From Asaia bogorensis (GTDB lineage: Bacteria; Pseudomonadota; Alphaproteobacteria; CACIAM-22H2), in contig CAMDLT010000010.1 of the NCBI GenBank assembly GCA_945901855.1, positions 1 to 64,000 on the forward strand: a stretch of 64,000 nt of DNA, read 5' to 3'. Every line of letters starts with the position of its first letter. The first letter of the stretch is position 1. The notes under the pieces are model-generated. The model searched no databases and was not told the origin of the DNA. It saw only the letters and a list, made by a program, of their open reading frames with translations. The translations under genes and the position numbers were made by a program. Shown here one piece after another: positions 46,984 to 55,896 of this stretch.

Positions 46984-47646
46984 ATGATGGCAACGCACGC
47001 CCTCGACTCGCTGTTCGATTTTTCGGCTCTCGCCGCAACGCCGCTTTCAAGCGATCCGTTCGCGCATGCGGTAGTGCCCAAGTTCGTCCGGCCTGCGGCA
47101 GTGGATCGTATCGATGCGGACTGGCCCAAAATCGGCAAACCGGGCGCGTTTCCAACATCGTCGATAACGCTTAAAGGGGCTGCAAGCGAGCTTGTCTCGG
47201 CTCTCGAAAGCCCGGGTTTCTGCGCGCCGATCGAGGCCAAGCTCGGCATAGCGCTCGCCCACCTGCCGACCATGATCACGTTTCGCGACCGCTGTCGGGC
47301 GCGCGATGGACAGATCCACACGGACTCAGTAACGAAGGTCGTAACGCTGCTGCTTTACTTGAACAAACCGACGGGCGGCTGGCAGGACCAAGGCGGCAAG
47401 TTGCGCTTGCTGCGCGGCCCCGAAAGCCTCGACAACTACACGGCCGAGATCGAACCCGTCGACGGCACAATGTTGATCTTCAAATGCACGCGCGATGCAT
47501 GGCACGGCCATGCCAGCTACGAAGGTCCGCGCCACGTCCTGCAGATGAACTGGATGGTCGACGAAGCGACCAAACAGCGCGAAGAAGGCCGCCACAAAGT
47601 CTCGGCATTTTTGAAGAAACTGAATCCGTTCGGCGAATCACACTAA
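46984..47646 (+). CDS. 2-oxoglutarate/Fe(II)-dependent dioxygenase-like protein
   Basis: HxD motif in DGQIHTDSVTKVVTLLLYLN, distal His in DAWHGHASYEGPRHVLQMNW. Confidence 0.8.
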   Translation: MMATHALDSLFDFSALAATPLSSDPFAHAVVPKFVRPAAVDRIDADWPKIGKPGAFPTSSITLKGAASELVSALESPGFCAPIEAKLGIALAHLPTMITFRDRCRARDGQIHTDSVTKVVTLLLYLNKPTGGWQDQGGKLRLLRGPESLDNYTAEIEPVDGTMLIFKCTRDAWHGHASYEGPRHVLQMNWMVDEATKQREEGRHKVSAFLKKLNPFGESH

Positions 47647-47764
47647 CTGTTTGTGAAAAATTTGGGCTTACGCGGCTTTCGTTTCTACGGCTCGAAACCT
47701 CAGATCGAGCAAAAACGGGAGGCGACAAAAGTTTGGATTAAACGTTGGTACAATCGTTTCGAAA

Positions 47765-48577
47765 ATGCGCGGCAAGCGCGACGCGCTCGATCGAGCGCAA
47801 GCGACTATCGAATTCAAACTCGACGGCACGATTCTGGCGGCGAACAAAAACTTTCTCGATATGCAGGGCTATTCGCTGGTGGAGGTTCAAGGCAAACATC
47901 ACAGCATGTTTGTCGATCAGGCCGAGCGAAGCGCGCCTGCCGATGCCGATTTTTGGGCCAAGCTCGATCGCGGCGAATTCCAGTCGGCCGAATATATCGG
48001 CGATATTCATCGCAGCGGCCAGCATCTGTTGGCGATCGTCAACGACGTGCTCGACCTGTCGCGGATCGAACATGACGCTTTTTCGGTCGAATGCGCGTCG
48101 CAAAGCGCCCAGAGCATCTTTGCCAGCGCTGCCGAACTTGTCCGTCCGCTTGCGCAGGACAAAGCGTTGGACATCAAGCTCGCCACACCGGCGGACGATG
48201 CGCGCGCAACGCGCCAGTGCCTGCTGGATCTGCTGTCGAACGCGGTCAAGTTCTCGCCCGCGCACGACCGCATCGATGTCGAGATACGGCGCGACGGCAT
48301 GCATGTCGCGTTTGTCGTTCGCGACTACGGACCGGGCATGGCGCCTTCCGCACTTGTCCAGGTGGGCGAACCGTTCATGCGCGTCAACAACCCGAAAGTC
48401 TCCAGCCACGAAGGAACGGGTCTGGGGTTTTTCATCCTGGTGAAACTCGCCGCCATGCAAGGCAGCCGCTTCGAGATTTGCAATGCGTCGATACCTGGGA
48501 GCGGCGCGCGCGCAATGCTATGGTTGCCGCTTTCCGAAACCGCCAAGACCGTCCAAGCGGTCGGCGAAACCGTATAA
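47765..48577 (+). CDS. PAS-histidine kinase-like protein with apparent loss of the phospho-acceptor H-box
   Basis: PAS-like IEFKLDGTILAANKNFLDMQGYSLVEVQGKHHSMFV joined to YIGDIHRSGQHLLAIVNDVLDLSRIE and HATPase_c (LLSNAVKFSP, RDYGPGMAP, EGTGLGFFI). Confidence 0.82.
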   Translation: MRGKRDALDRAQATIEFKLDGTILAANKNFLDMQGYSLVEVQGKHHSMFVDQAERSAPADADFWAKLDRGEFQSAEYIGDIHRSGQHLLAIVNDVLDLSRIEHDAFSVECASQSAQSIFASAAELVRPLAQDKALDIKLATPADDARATRQCLLDLLSNAVKFSPAHDRIDVEIRRDGMHVAFVVRDYGPGMAPSALVQVGEPFMRVNNPKVSSHEGTGLGFFILVKLAAMQGSRFEICNASIPGSGARAMLWLPLSETAKTVQAVGETV

Positions 48578-48581
48578 CGCG

Positions 48582-49088
48582 TTACGCCTCGCCCATCGGC
48601 TCCAGGCACGCGGCGGCCACGGCTTCGGCAGGGTCTTTGCCGCCCCACACGACATATTGGAACGCCGGGTAGAAGCGCTCGCACTCGGTCAGCGCCACGT
48701 CGACAATGTCTTCGATTTGCTCGACCGTTGCCCCGCGTGCCCCGCGCAACGGCACGACATGGCGGAAAGTCGGCAAATTTTCTTCGCCCGAGAGATCGAA
48801 ATGGCCCAGCCACAAACGTTCGTTGATCAGCGCTAGCAATTCCATAACCACACCGCGACGATGGCGCGGCAAGCGCAGATCTAGTCCGCAGGCAAAATGC
48901 AGCGCACTCATATCCTCGTTCCAGGCGAAAAACGCGCGATAATCGCACCAGCGACCCGGCACTTGGGCAACCAGTTCGTCATCGGCCGCGCGTTCGAACG
49001 GCCATTCGTTGGAGGTCACGATTTCTTCGATAATATCCAGCGGGTTGACGGCTTTTTCGGAAGTCTGGTGTACCGAGACGTCGGCCAT
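48582..49088 (-). CDS. YbjN domain-containing protein
   Basis: PLDIIEEIVTSNEWPFERAADDELVAQVPGRWCDYRAFFAWNEDMSALHFACGLDLRLP. Confidence 0.88.
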   Translation of the reverse strand: MADVSVHQTSEKAVNPLDIIEEIVTSNEWPFERAADDELVAQVPGRWCDYRAFFAWNEDMSALHFACGLDLRLPRHRRGVVMELLALINERLWLGHFDLSGEENLPTFRHVVPLRGARGATVEQIEDIVDVALTECERFYPAFQYVVWGGKDPAEAVAAACLEPMGEA

Positions 49089-49282
49089 GCCGGGGCGCTC
49101 CTGGGGGACGCTGGGTCTACTACAACGATTCCCAACCAGTCTTGGCCCGAAGGTTGCGACTCGGCGAAGGAACACAAGACTTAGGGTGCCAAAGCCGAGT
49201 CAAGGGAGCAACGAAATTTCGCAGTTACCCCCAATATATCGAGGGCGGCAGTCCCTACCGCCCCCAAATAACCGAAAAACAG

Positions 49283-49558
49283 CTAGTCAGACACGTGCGG
49301 CGCGCCCTTCAACATATTGAGTTCGACCGTCAATGTCTCGAGCCGTGCGGCGAGGCGCTCGTTTTCAAGGCGCGCATTCACAGCCATTTCCTTGACGGCT
49401 TCGAATTCCTCGCGGGCCACTAAGTTCTGGCTTTGCAGCCAGCGCTCGAGCACGAGGCGCGCTTGCGCGTCGATTTCCTGGCGCAAGGCGCCAAAGGCGG
49501 ACAAAGCGCCCGTTGCGGCGCGCGAAAGATCGTCGAGAATCCGATTGTCGGTTTGCAT
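49283..49558 (-). CDS. ubiK: Ubiquinone biosynthesis accessory factor UbiK (BMFP/YqiC)
   Basis: NRILDDLSRAATGALSAFGALRQEIDAQARLVLERWLQSQNLVAREEFEAVKEMAVNARLENERLAARLE. Confidence 0.9.
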   Translation of the reverse strand: MQTDNRILDDLSRAATGALSAFGALRQEIDAQARLVLERWLQSQNLVAREEFEAVKEMAVNARLENERLAARLETLTVELNMLKGAPHVSD

Positions 49559-49660
49559 GGATACAGTATGGCCTTTCAGGCAGTGCTGTTGCAACGGCAC
49601 AAGCGATGCTCCTATAACCGCCTTCTGGCGCTTGAAGCGTGCCCAAGGGATTAAACTGCA

Positions 49661-50650
49661 ATGATCGTTGTAACGGGCGGGGCTGGCTTTATCGGCGCCA
49701 ATTTGCTGGCCGGGCTCGACCGCGAAAAAGCGCCGCAGTTGGTATGCGTCGATCGCCTGGGGCGCGGCGACAAATGGCGCAACATTGCCAAGCGCAATTT
49801 GCACGACCTTGTGCGCCCGGAAGATCTGCCGGCCTTTCTAGCGGCGAACAAAGGCCGGATCGAAACGGTCTTCCATATGGGCGCCAATTCCAGCACGACC
49901 GAAACCGACGTCGACGAGATCGTGCGCAGCAACGTGCGCGCCACGCTCGATTTGTGGGACTGGTGTGCGGCCAACGGTGCGGCCTTCATCTATGCCTCGT
50001 CGGCGGCGACGTATGGCGGCGGCGAACACGGCTTCGTCGACGATCCCGCACCCGCAGCATTGGCCAAGCTAGCCCCTTTGAACCCGTACGGCTGGTCCAA
50101 GCACATGGTCGATCGGCGCATCGCAGCGACGCTGGCCGATCCCAAAGCCAAAAAGCCGCGCCAGCATGTGGGCCTCAAATTCTTCAACGTCTACGGGCCC
50201 AACGAATACCACAAAGACGCGCAACGCTCAGTCGTGCACCAAATTTACCCGGCTGCTGTGGCGGGCGAAGCGTTCCCGCTGTTCCGCTCGCACAAACCAG
50301 GTATTCAGGACGGCGGACAGAAGCGCGATTTCATCTGGGTCGGCGATACGGTCGATGCGATGCTGTGGTTCAGCGCCAACCCGCAGATATCCGGGCTCTT
50401 CAACATGGGAACCGGCAAGGCGCGCAGCTTTCTCGATCTTGCCGCCGGCGTCTATGCCGCCGTCGGGCGCGCGCCGCAGATCGCCTGGCGCGACACGCCC
50501 GAGACGATGCGCGACAAATACCAGTATCTGACACAGGCCCAGACCGTTCGCCTGCGCGAAGCCGGCTACACGAAACCATTCACCGAGCTCGAAGAAGGGA
50601 TCAGGCGCTACGTGCGCGACTATCTTTCGGCCGCAGATCCGTATCTCTAG
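49661..50650 (+). CDS. hldD: ADP-glyceromanno-heptose 6-epimerase
   Basis: MIVVTGGAGFIGANLLAGL; GANSSTTETDVDEI; NPYGWSKHMVDRR; FFNVYGPNEYHKDAQRSVVHQ. Confidence 0.95.
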   Translation: MIVVTGGAGFIGANLLAGLDREKAPQLVCVDRLGRGDKWRNIAKRNLHDLVRPEDLPAFLAANKGRIETVFHMGANSSTTETDVDEIVRSNVRATLDLWDWCAANGAAFIYASSAATYGGGEHGFVDDPAPAALAKLAPLNPYGWSKHMVDRRIAATLADPKAKKPRQHVGLKFFNVYGPNEYHKDAQRSVVHQIYPAAVAGEAFPLFRSHKPGIQDGGQKRDFIWVGDTVDAMLWFSANPQISGLFNMGTGKARSFLDLAAGVYAAVGRAPQIAWRDTPETMRDKYQYLTQAQTVRLREAGYTKPFTELEEGIRRYVRDYLSAADPYL

Positions 50651-51442
50651 ATGGCGATCGCATTTCCCGCCATCGACCCTATCGCACTCGAAATCGGGCC
50701 TATCGTCGTGCGCTGGTACGCGCTCGCCTACATTGCCGGGATTTTGGGCGGATGGCGCTACGCGGCCGGTCTCAATAGCGGCAGATTGAATGTCATGTCG
50801 CGCGAGCAACTCGACGATTTCGTTGTCTGGGTGACGTTCGGCATCATTCTGGGGGGACGGCTCGGCTACGTGCTGTTCTACAAACCAGCGTACTATCTCG
50901 GCGAGCCGCTCGAGGCCCTGATGCTATGGCGCGGCGGCATGAGTTTCCATGGCGGGCTGCTGGGCGTGGGGATCGCGATCGCGCTATTCGCGCGTCGCAA
51001 CGCCCTCGATTTGTTTCGGGTGGGCGATCTGGTGACGGCGGTTGTGCCGATCGGGTTGTTTTTCGGGCGCATCGCCAATTTCATCAACGGCGAGCTCTAT
51101 GGGCGCACGGCACCCGACATTGCGTGGGCGATGGTGTTTCCGCATGGCGGGCCCGAGCCGCGCCACCCGAGCCAGCTTTACCAGGCCGGCCTCGAAGGGC
51201 TGGCACTGCTGGCGCTGACCTTCGTTCTGTTGCGCAGACCTAGCTGGCGCGAGGCGCCGGGCGCCATCGCGGGCGCGTTCTTGGCGGGTTACGGGCTCGC
51301 GCGGATCGCGGGCGAGATGTTCCGCGAACCCGACGCGCATCTAGGCTACCTGCTGGGCCCGCTGACGATGGGCATGCTTCTATCGGTGCCGATGATCGCC
51401 GCCGGGCTGTGGTTGATCGCGACGGCCCGCGCGCGCGCGTGA
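50651..51442 (+). CDS. lgt: Prolipoprotein diacylglyceryl transferase
   Basis: YALAYIAGILGGWRYA; GGRLGYVLFYKPAYYL; MSFHGGLLGVGIAIALFARR; GRIANFINGELYGRTA; HPSQLYQAGLEG. Confidence 0.97.
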   Translation: MAIAFPAIDPIALEIGPIVVRWYALAYIAGILGGWRYAAGLNSGRLNVMSREQLDDFVVWVTFGIILGGRLGYVLFYKPAYYLGEPLEALMLWRGGMSFHGGLLGVGIAIALFARRNALDLFRVGDLVTAVVPIGLFFGRIANFINGELYGRTAPDIAWAMVFPHGGPEPRHPSQLYQAGLEGLALLALTFVLLRRPSWREAPGAIAGAFLAGYGLARIAGEMFREPDAHLGYLLGPLTMGMLLSVPMIAAGLWLIATARARA

Positions 51443-52509
51443 CTGCTCTTGGCGAATTGCTGGCCGCGCGTATCGCCGCTGCCGGTCCCATCGGCGTGGA
51501 CGTCTATATGGGCGCGTGTTTGGGCGATCCGCAGCACGGCTATTACCGAACCAAAGCGGGCATCGGCGCTACGGGCGATTTCACGACAGCGCCTGAGATC
51601 TCGCAGATTTTTGGCGAACTGATCGGGCTGTGGCTTGCCGATCGGTGGCAAGCTTCCGGATCGCCGGCAGTTTTCGAACTCGTCGAACTTGGTCCGGGGC
51701 GCGGCGTGCTGATGCAAGACGCGTTGCGCGCAGCGGGCCAGGCGTTGCCCGCGTTCGCTGCCGCCGCACGGCTGCACTTGGTCGATATTTCCCTACCCTT
51801 GCGCGACGAACAACGCCGCCGTCTGGGAATCCACAATCCCGTCTTTCGCGAAAGTCTTTTCGACGTCCCAAACGAAGCGCCACTTTTTCTGGTCGCCAAC
51901 GAATTTTTCGACGCGCTGCCCGTTCGCCAGTTCGTACGGCGCGGCGCGATCTGGCGCGAACGTGTGGTCGATTGCTCGGGCGGCGCATTTCGTTTCGCCG
52001 ACGGCGCCAGCATCGATTTCGCGCGCAACGCGGCGCCCGATGGGGCCATCGTAGAAACCTGCCCCCTGGGCGAAGACATCGCGCGCGAAATCGCGCGGCG
52101 TATTCGCCGCCATGGCGGCGGCGCCCTTGCGATCGACTACGGAACGGCCGTCTCTGGCTGGGGCGACACGCTGCAAGCCGTGCGCCGACATCAGCCCTGC
52201 AGCATCTTCGAATATCCGGGGGAGTGCGACTTGACGGCGCATGTCGATTTCCCAGCCCTCGCGGCCGCTGCGCAAGCCGAAGGTGCTGCGTGCCACGGTA
52301 TCGTCGGCCAGGGCGCATTTTTGGCGCGGCTTGGCCTGCCTTTGCGCCTCGAGCGACTGCTACGCGCCAACCCGCACCAGCACGACCTTGTCGCCGCGAG
52401 CCGACGCTTGCTTGATCCGCTCGAAATGGGCACGCTATTCAAAGTGATGGCCATAACACCCAAATCACAGCCCGTTCCGCCCGGCTTCACCGCCGCGCTC
52501 GAAATCTGA
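51439..52509 (+). CDS. MidA/NDUFAF7-like SAM-dependent methyltransferase (COG1565 family)
   Basis: GTG start overlapping lgt stop; HGYYRTKAGIGATGDFTTAPEISQIFGELIG; FELVELGPGRGVLMQDAL; NEFFDALPVRQFV. Confidence 0.93.
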   Translation: MTALGELLAARIAAAGPIGVDVYMGACLGDPQHGYYRTKAGIGATGDFTTAPEISQIFGELIGLWLADRWQASGSPAVFELVELGPGRGVLMQDALRAAGQALPAFAAAARLHLVDISLPLRDEQRRRLGIHNPVFRESLFDVPNEAPLFLVANEFFDALPVRQFVRRGAIWRERVVDCSGGAFRFADGASIDFARNAAPDGAIVETCPLGEDIAREIARRIRRHGGGALAIDYGTAVSGWGDTLQAVRRHQPCSIFEYPGECDLTAHVDFPALAAAAQAEGAACHGIVGQGAFLARLGLPLRLERLLRANPHQHDLVAASRRLLDPLEMGTLFKVMAITPKSQPVPPGFTAALEI

Positions 52510-52510
52510 C

Positions 52511-53284
52511 ATGTCGCTTGTCACGCTCGGATCTCTCAATGAACTCGACGGCATGCGCCACGCATTTTTTACGCGCCAAGGCGGCGTCAGCACGGGCATC
52601 TACAACTCGCTCAATTGCGGTCTAGGCTCGCGCGACGCACCCGAAGCGGTGCAGGAAAATCGCCGCCGTGCGGCAGCCATGCTCGATTTTCCCGACGCCC
52701 CCGTCGCCACGCTTTACCAAGTTCACGGCACTGCGGTCGTCGAACTGGATGCGCCGCTTGCCCCCGACGCGCGCCCCAAGGCCGATGCATTCGTGAGCAA
52801 AACGCCGGGCGTCATTCTCGGCATTCTGACAGCCGACTGCGCGCCCGTGCTGTTTTACGATCCGCAGGCACGCATCGTCGGGGCGGCGCACGCCGGCTGG
52901 AAGGGCGCGCTTGGCGGCGTGCTCGAAGCGACGCTCGACGCCATGGCGAGGCTCGGCGCAGACCGCACGCGCATTGTCGCTGCCATCGGCCCGTGCATTG
53001 CCCAGCGCAGCTACGAAGTTGGAGCCGAGTTTCCGGCGCCTTTTCTGGCGCGCTCGGAGAATGCCGCGCGTTTTTTTGCGCCCGCGCGCGCGGCAGGCAA
53101 ATTTCTGTTCGATCTGCGCGGCTACGCCGCCGATCGGCTGGCCCAGGCCGGACTCGCTTCGGTCGATGTGGCGCCCAACGATACCTGCGCGGAAAGCGAC
53201 CGGTTTTTCAGCTATCGGCGAAGTTGCCACAACGGCGAGCCCGATTACGGCCGCGGCCTTTCCGCCATCGTGCTGGAGCCTTGA
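52511..53284 (+). CDS. pgeF: Peptidoglycan editing factor PgeF / YfiH (laccase-domain)
   Basis: HAFFTRQGGVSTGIYNSLNCGLGSRD; LTADCAPVLFYD; AAHAGWKGALGGVLEAT; GPCIAQRSYEVG. Confidence 0.95.
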   Translation: MSLVTLGSLNELDGMRHAFFTRQGGVSTGIYNSLNCGLGSRDAPEAVQENRRRAAAMLDFPDAPVATLYQVHGTAVVELDAPLAPDARPKADAFVSKTPGVILGILTADCAPVLFYDPQARIVGAAHAGWKGALGGVLEATLDAMARLGADRTRIVAAIGPCIAQRSYEVGAEFPAPFLARSENAARFFAPARAAGKFLFDLRGYAADRLAQAGLASVDVAPNDTCAESDRFFSYRRSCHNGEPDYGRGLSAIVLEP

Positions 53285-53287
53285 GCG

Positions 53288-53353
53288 ATGCCCTACATGC
53301 TCGTCTTTTTGCTGGTATTGATTTTGGGCTTGGTCGTTTCGTGTTTCGCCTAG
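53288..53353 (+). CDS. Possible 21-aa hydrophobic micropeptide (MPYMLVFLLVLILGLVVSCFA)
   Basis: ATG shortly after pgeF stop, ends within the start region of the next lipoprotein gene; strongly hydrophobic. Confidence 0.3.
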   Translation: MPYMLVFLLVLILGLVVSCFA

Positions 53354-54186
53354 CGGCGCCGACCTTGGCGCTGATGGCCATCTTGTGCGGTCTTGCCGCG
53401 TGCGGCCCAGTGCCGCGCCCGTTCAAACCCGACGACAAGAGCGAGCTTGAAAATCCGCTGTTGCGTTTGCCGGACCATGGCGGCGTCGTGGTGCCGCCTG
53501 CAGGCGGCTTGCCGCGCGCCCAAGCGGTCGCGCTGGCCGAAGCGGTTGCCGAGGCCTTGCGCAGCTACGATATCCCCGCGAGCGCACGCCTGGGCAATTC
53601 CCAGAGCCTTGTGCTCGACCTGCAAGTGCTTGCGCAAGGCCGACGCATATTGCTGGCCGCAAACCTTGCCGATCCGGCTGGCGTTTCGATGCTCGAAGAC
53701 CAGAACCAAGGCGACGTGCCAGGCGATCCCGAACGGCCCGAATCGTGGCGCGCCTATGCCCAGCCGCTGGCGCGCGCCGTAGTGCTGGCGATGAAGCCCG
53801 AAACCGTCATCGCGCGGCGCCTGCCGGCCGTACTGATCGGCAAGATCGTGGGGGCGCCGGGCGATGGGGGGCACGTGCTGGCGCGCAATTTGGGGTTCCA
53901 TCTGGCGCGTGCAGGCTTGCGCGTCGCCGATGCGGCAAACGACGATACGATCGGCGTCGAAGGGACGGTTACGATCGTCGAAATCGGATCCGAAATGCGC
54001 CGCGTGGCCGTCTCGTGGCGCGTGGTCGACAAAGACGGCGCCGAGTTGGGGCGCGTCGATATGCAAAACCACGTACTGCGTGCCGTTATCGAGCGGCAAT
54101 GGTCAGAAATGTCGTTCGAGATTGCCAATGCGTCCGCCGACAGCATCCTCGACATCGCCGAACGCTTCCGAATTCGCGCGAACTGA
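53341..54186 (+). CDS. Lipoprotein of unknown function
   Basis: GTG start gives MFRLAAPTLALMAILCGLAACG with lipobox LAAC; alternative ATG at 53374. Confidence 0.7.
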   Translation: MFRLAAPTLALMAILCGLAACGPVPRPFKPDDKSELENPLLRLPDHGGVVVPPAGGLPRAQAVALAEAVAEALRSYDIPASARLGNSQSLVLDLQVLAQGRRILLAANLADPAGVSMLEDQNQGDVPGDPERPESWRAYAQPLARAVVLAMKPETVIARRLPAVLIGKIVGAPGDGGHVLARNLGFHLARAGLRVADAANDDTIGVEGTVTIVEIGSEMRRVAVSWRVVDKDGAELGRVDMQNHVLRAVIERQWSEMSFEIANASADSILDIAERFRIRAN

Positions 54187-54246
54187 TTGACGCGCGCGGT
54201 TGCGCACCCTACCTCTCTTAGTCGACCCCAAGTTTTGCGAGGCCCC

Positions 54247-54882
54247 ATGTCCGCCAAACGTCCCAAGACCAAAACCGCCCCCGAAGCGCCGTCGACTGCG
54301 GAAGCGCTGCCGATCGAAGATCGTGCACTCGATGCGGCTTTGCGTTTGGCCGCAACGCGCCGCTGGTCGGATATCGCGCTTGGCGAGATTGCGGCCGAAG
54401 CGGGGCTCGAACTTGGCGACATGCTGCGCCACGCGCGCTGCAAAAATGCCTTGTTGGGCGTGTTCGCGCGCCGCCTCGATGCCGCCATGCTGGCCCAGCC
54501 GGTCGAGTCCGATAGCCCGGTTAAAGATCGGCTGTTCGACTTGCTGATGCGACGCTTTGACGCGCTTGGCCCCTACCGGGACGCGGTGCAGGGCATTCTT
54601 GACGGTATGATGCGCGATCCGGCCATCACTTTCAGCATGGGCCCAGGACTCGTCCACAGTATGCGCTATCTGGCTGAAGCGGCCGGCATCAAAGCAACCG
54701 GCCTGCTGGGTCCGATCAAGATCAATGCGTTAGCGAGCGTCTATATTTGCACGTTGCGCGTTTGGGTCAAAGACGACAGCGCAGATGCAGCAAAAACGAT
54801 GGCGCATCTCGACAAGCAGCTTGGACGTCTAGACGGCTGGACATCGAGTATTCCAGCATTTCTAAGAAGTGCGGCTGCGTAA
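54247..54882 (+). CDS. TetR/COQ9-like regulator-type protein
   Basis: LDAALRLAATRRWSDIALGEIAAEAGLELGDMLRHARCKNALLGVFARRLDAAML (TetR-like HTH region). Confidence 0.75.
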   Translation: MSAKRPKTKTAPEAPSTAEALPIEDRALDAALRLAATRRWSDIALGEIAAEAGLELGDMLRHARCKNALLGVFARRLDAAMLAQPVESDSPVKDRLFDLLMRRFDALGPYRDAVQGILDGMMRDPAITFSMGPGLVHSMRYLAEAAGIKATGLLGPIKINALASVYICTLRVWVKDDSADAAKTMAHLDKQLGRLDGWTSSIPAFLRSAAA

Positions 54883-54900
54883 AAATCGCCCAAAATTTTC

Positions 54901-54914
54901 TGCTGCACTGCACA
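54901..54914. promoter_or_regulatory. TGC-rich motif TGCTGCACTGCACA upstream of phasin gene, candidate PhaR-type operator
   Basis: Sequence TGCTGCACTGCACA followed by TTGACG in the phasin promoter region; resembles TGC-rich PhaR targets known in alphaproteobacteria. Confidence 0.35.
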
Positions 54915-55017
54915 AAATCGCTTGACGTGTCCCATTCTGTGCGGCACCTTGCCTAAGGATTAAGCTTGCCTTTGCGCAGGCTCGTGATTCTGACCCGCTT
55001 GCAAAAGGCCCACGACC

Positions 55018-55482
55018 ATGATGAAGGGAAGTAAAATGCCGTTCGGTGATTTCGATTTCGGTAAGATGTTCGACATGTCGAAATTCGATATGTCGAAGCA
55101 GATGGGCGAATTCAAGTTCACGCCCGTTGACATGGACGGCGTAGTCGCCACGCAGCGCAAAAATATCGAAGCGCTTGCCAAGGCGAACCAGCTTGCAGCC
55201 GAAAGCATGCAGGCGATCGCCCGCCGCCAGTCGGAAATCTTCCGCGCAATGATGGAAGAAGCCTCGGTCGCGATGCGCGAAGTGATGGCTGCCGGCAGCC
55301 CCGAAGAAAAGGCCGCCAAGCAGACCGAAATCGTCAAGGACGCTTTCCAGCGCGCGGTCGTCAACATGCGCGAACTGGCCGAACTCGTCGCGAAGTCGCA
55401 GACCGACGCGATGGAAGTCGTCCAGAAGCGCGTGGCCGACAGCCTCGACGAAATCAAGACTGTCATCGCGAAAAAGAAATAA
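55018..55482 (+). CDS. Phasin-family protein
   Basis: VATQRKNIEALAKANQLAAESMQAIARRQSEIFRAMMEEASVAMREVMAAGSPEEKAAKQTEIVKDAFQRAVVNMRELAELVAKSQTDAMEV. Confidence 0.92.
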   Translation: MMKGSKMPFGDFDFGKMFDMSKFDMSKQMGEFKFTPVDMDGVVATQRKNIEALAKANQLAAESMQAIARRQSEIFRAMMEEASVAMREVMAAGSPEEKAAKQTEIVKDAFQRAVVNMRELAELVAKSQTDAMEVVQKRVADSLDEIKTVIAKKK

Positions 55483-55506
55483 GCTTCGCGACCATGCTAT
55501 GAAACG

Positions 55507-55537
55507 GGCCCTGCCGGAAACGGTAGGGCCTTTTTTG
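55507..55537 (+). terminator. Rho-independent terminator of the phasin gene
   Basis: GGCCCTGCCG-GAAA-CGGTAGGGCC stem-loop (one G-T pair) followed by TTTTTT. Confidence 0.88.
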
Positions 55538-55553
55538 TTTCAGGAGCCGGGCC

Positions 55554-55892
55554 ATGGACCTCATCAGTTTCGCCGATTTCGAGCGCGTAGATATCCGTTT
55601 GGGCACGATTGTCGGGGTCGAGCCGTTTCCCGAGGCGCGCAAACCCGCCTTCAAGCTGCGCATCGATTTTGGTTCCGAAATTGGCATCAAACGCAGCTCT
55701 GCGCAGATCACCGTGCATTACACGCCTGAAGGCCTGCTGGGCCGCCAGGTCGCGGCAGTCGTCAATTTTCCGCCGCGTCAAATTGGCCCGTTCATGAGCG
55801 AGGTGCTCACGCTCGGTTTCCCCGACGCAAACGGGGCGGTCGTGCTGGTCCAGCCGTCGTTGGCTGTACCCAATGGCGGCAAACTTTTTTGA
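55554..55892 (+). CDS. csaA: tRNA-binding domain protein (CsaA/YgjH-like)
   Basis: DFERVDIRLGTIVGVEPFPEARKPAFKLRIDFGSEIGIKRSSAQIT; VVNFPPRQIGPFMSEVLTLGF. Confidence 0.9.
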   Translation: MDLISFADFERVDIRLGTIVGVEPFPEARKPAFKLRIDFGSEIGIKRSSAQITVHYTPEGLLGRQVAAVVNFPPRQIGPFMSEVLTLGFPDANGAVVLVQPSLAVPNGGKLF

Positions 55893-55896
55893 AGGT

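Noticed and set aside
49243-49265. GGGCGG...CCGCCC hairpin as terminator for ubiK
   Set aside because: Stem is present but no convincing U-tract on the minus strand; not reported as a terminator.
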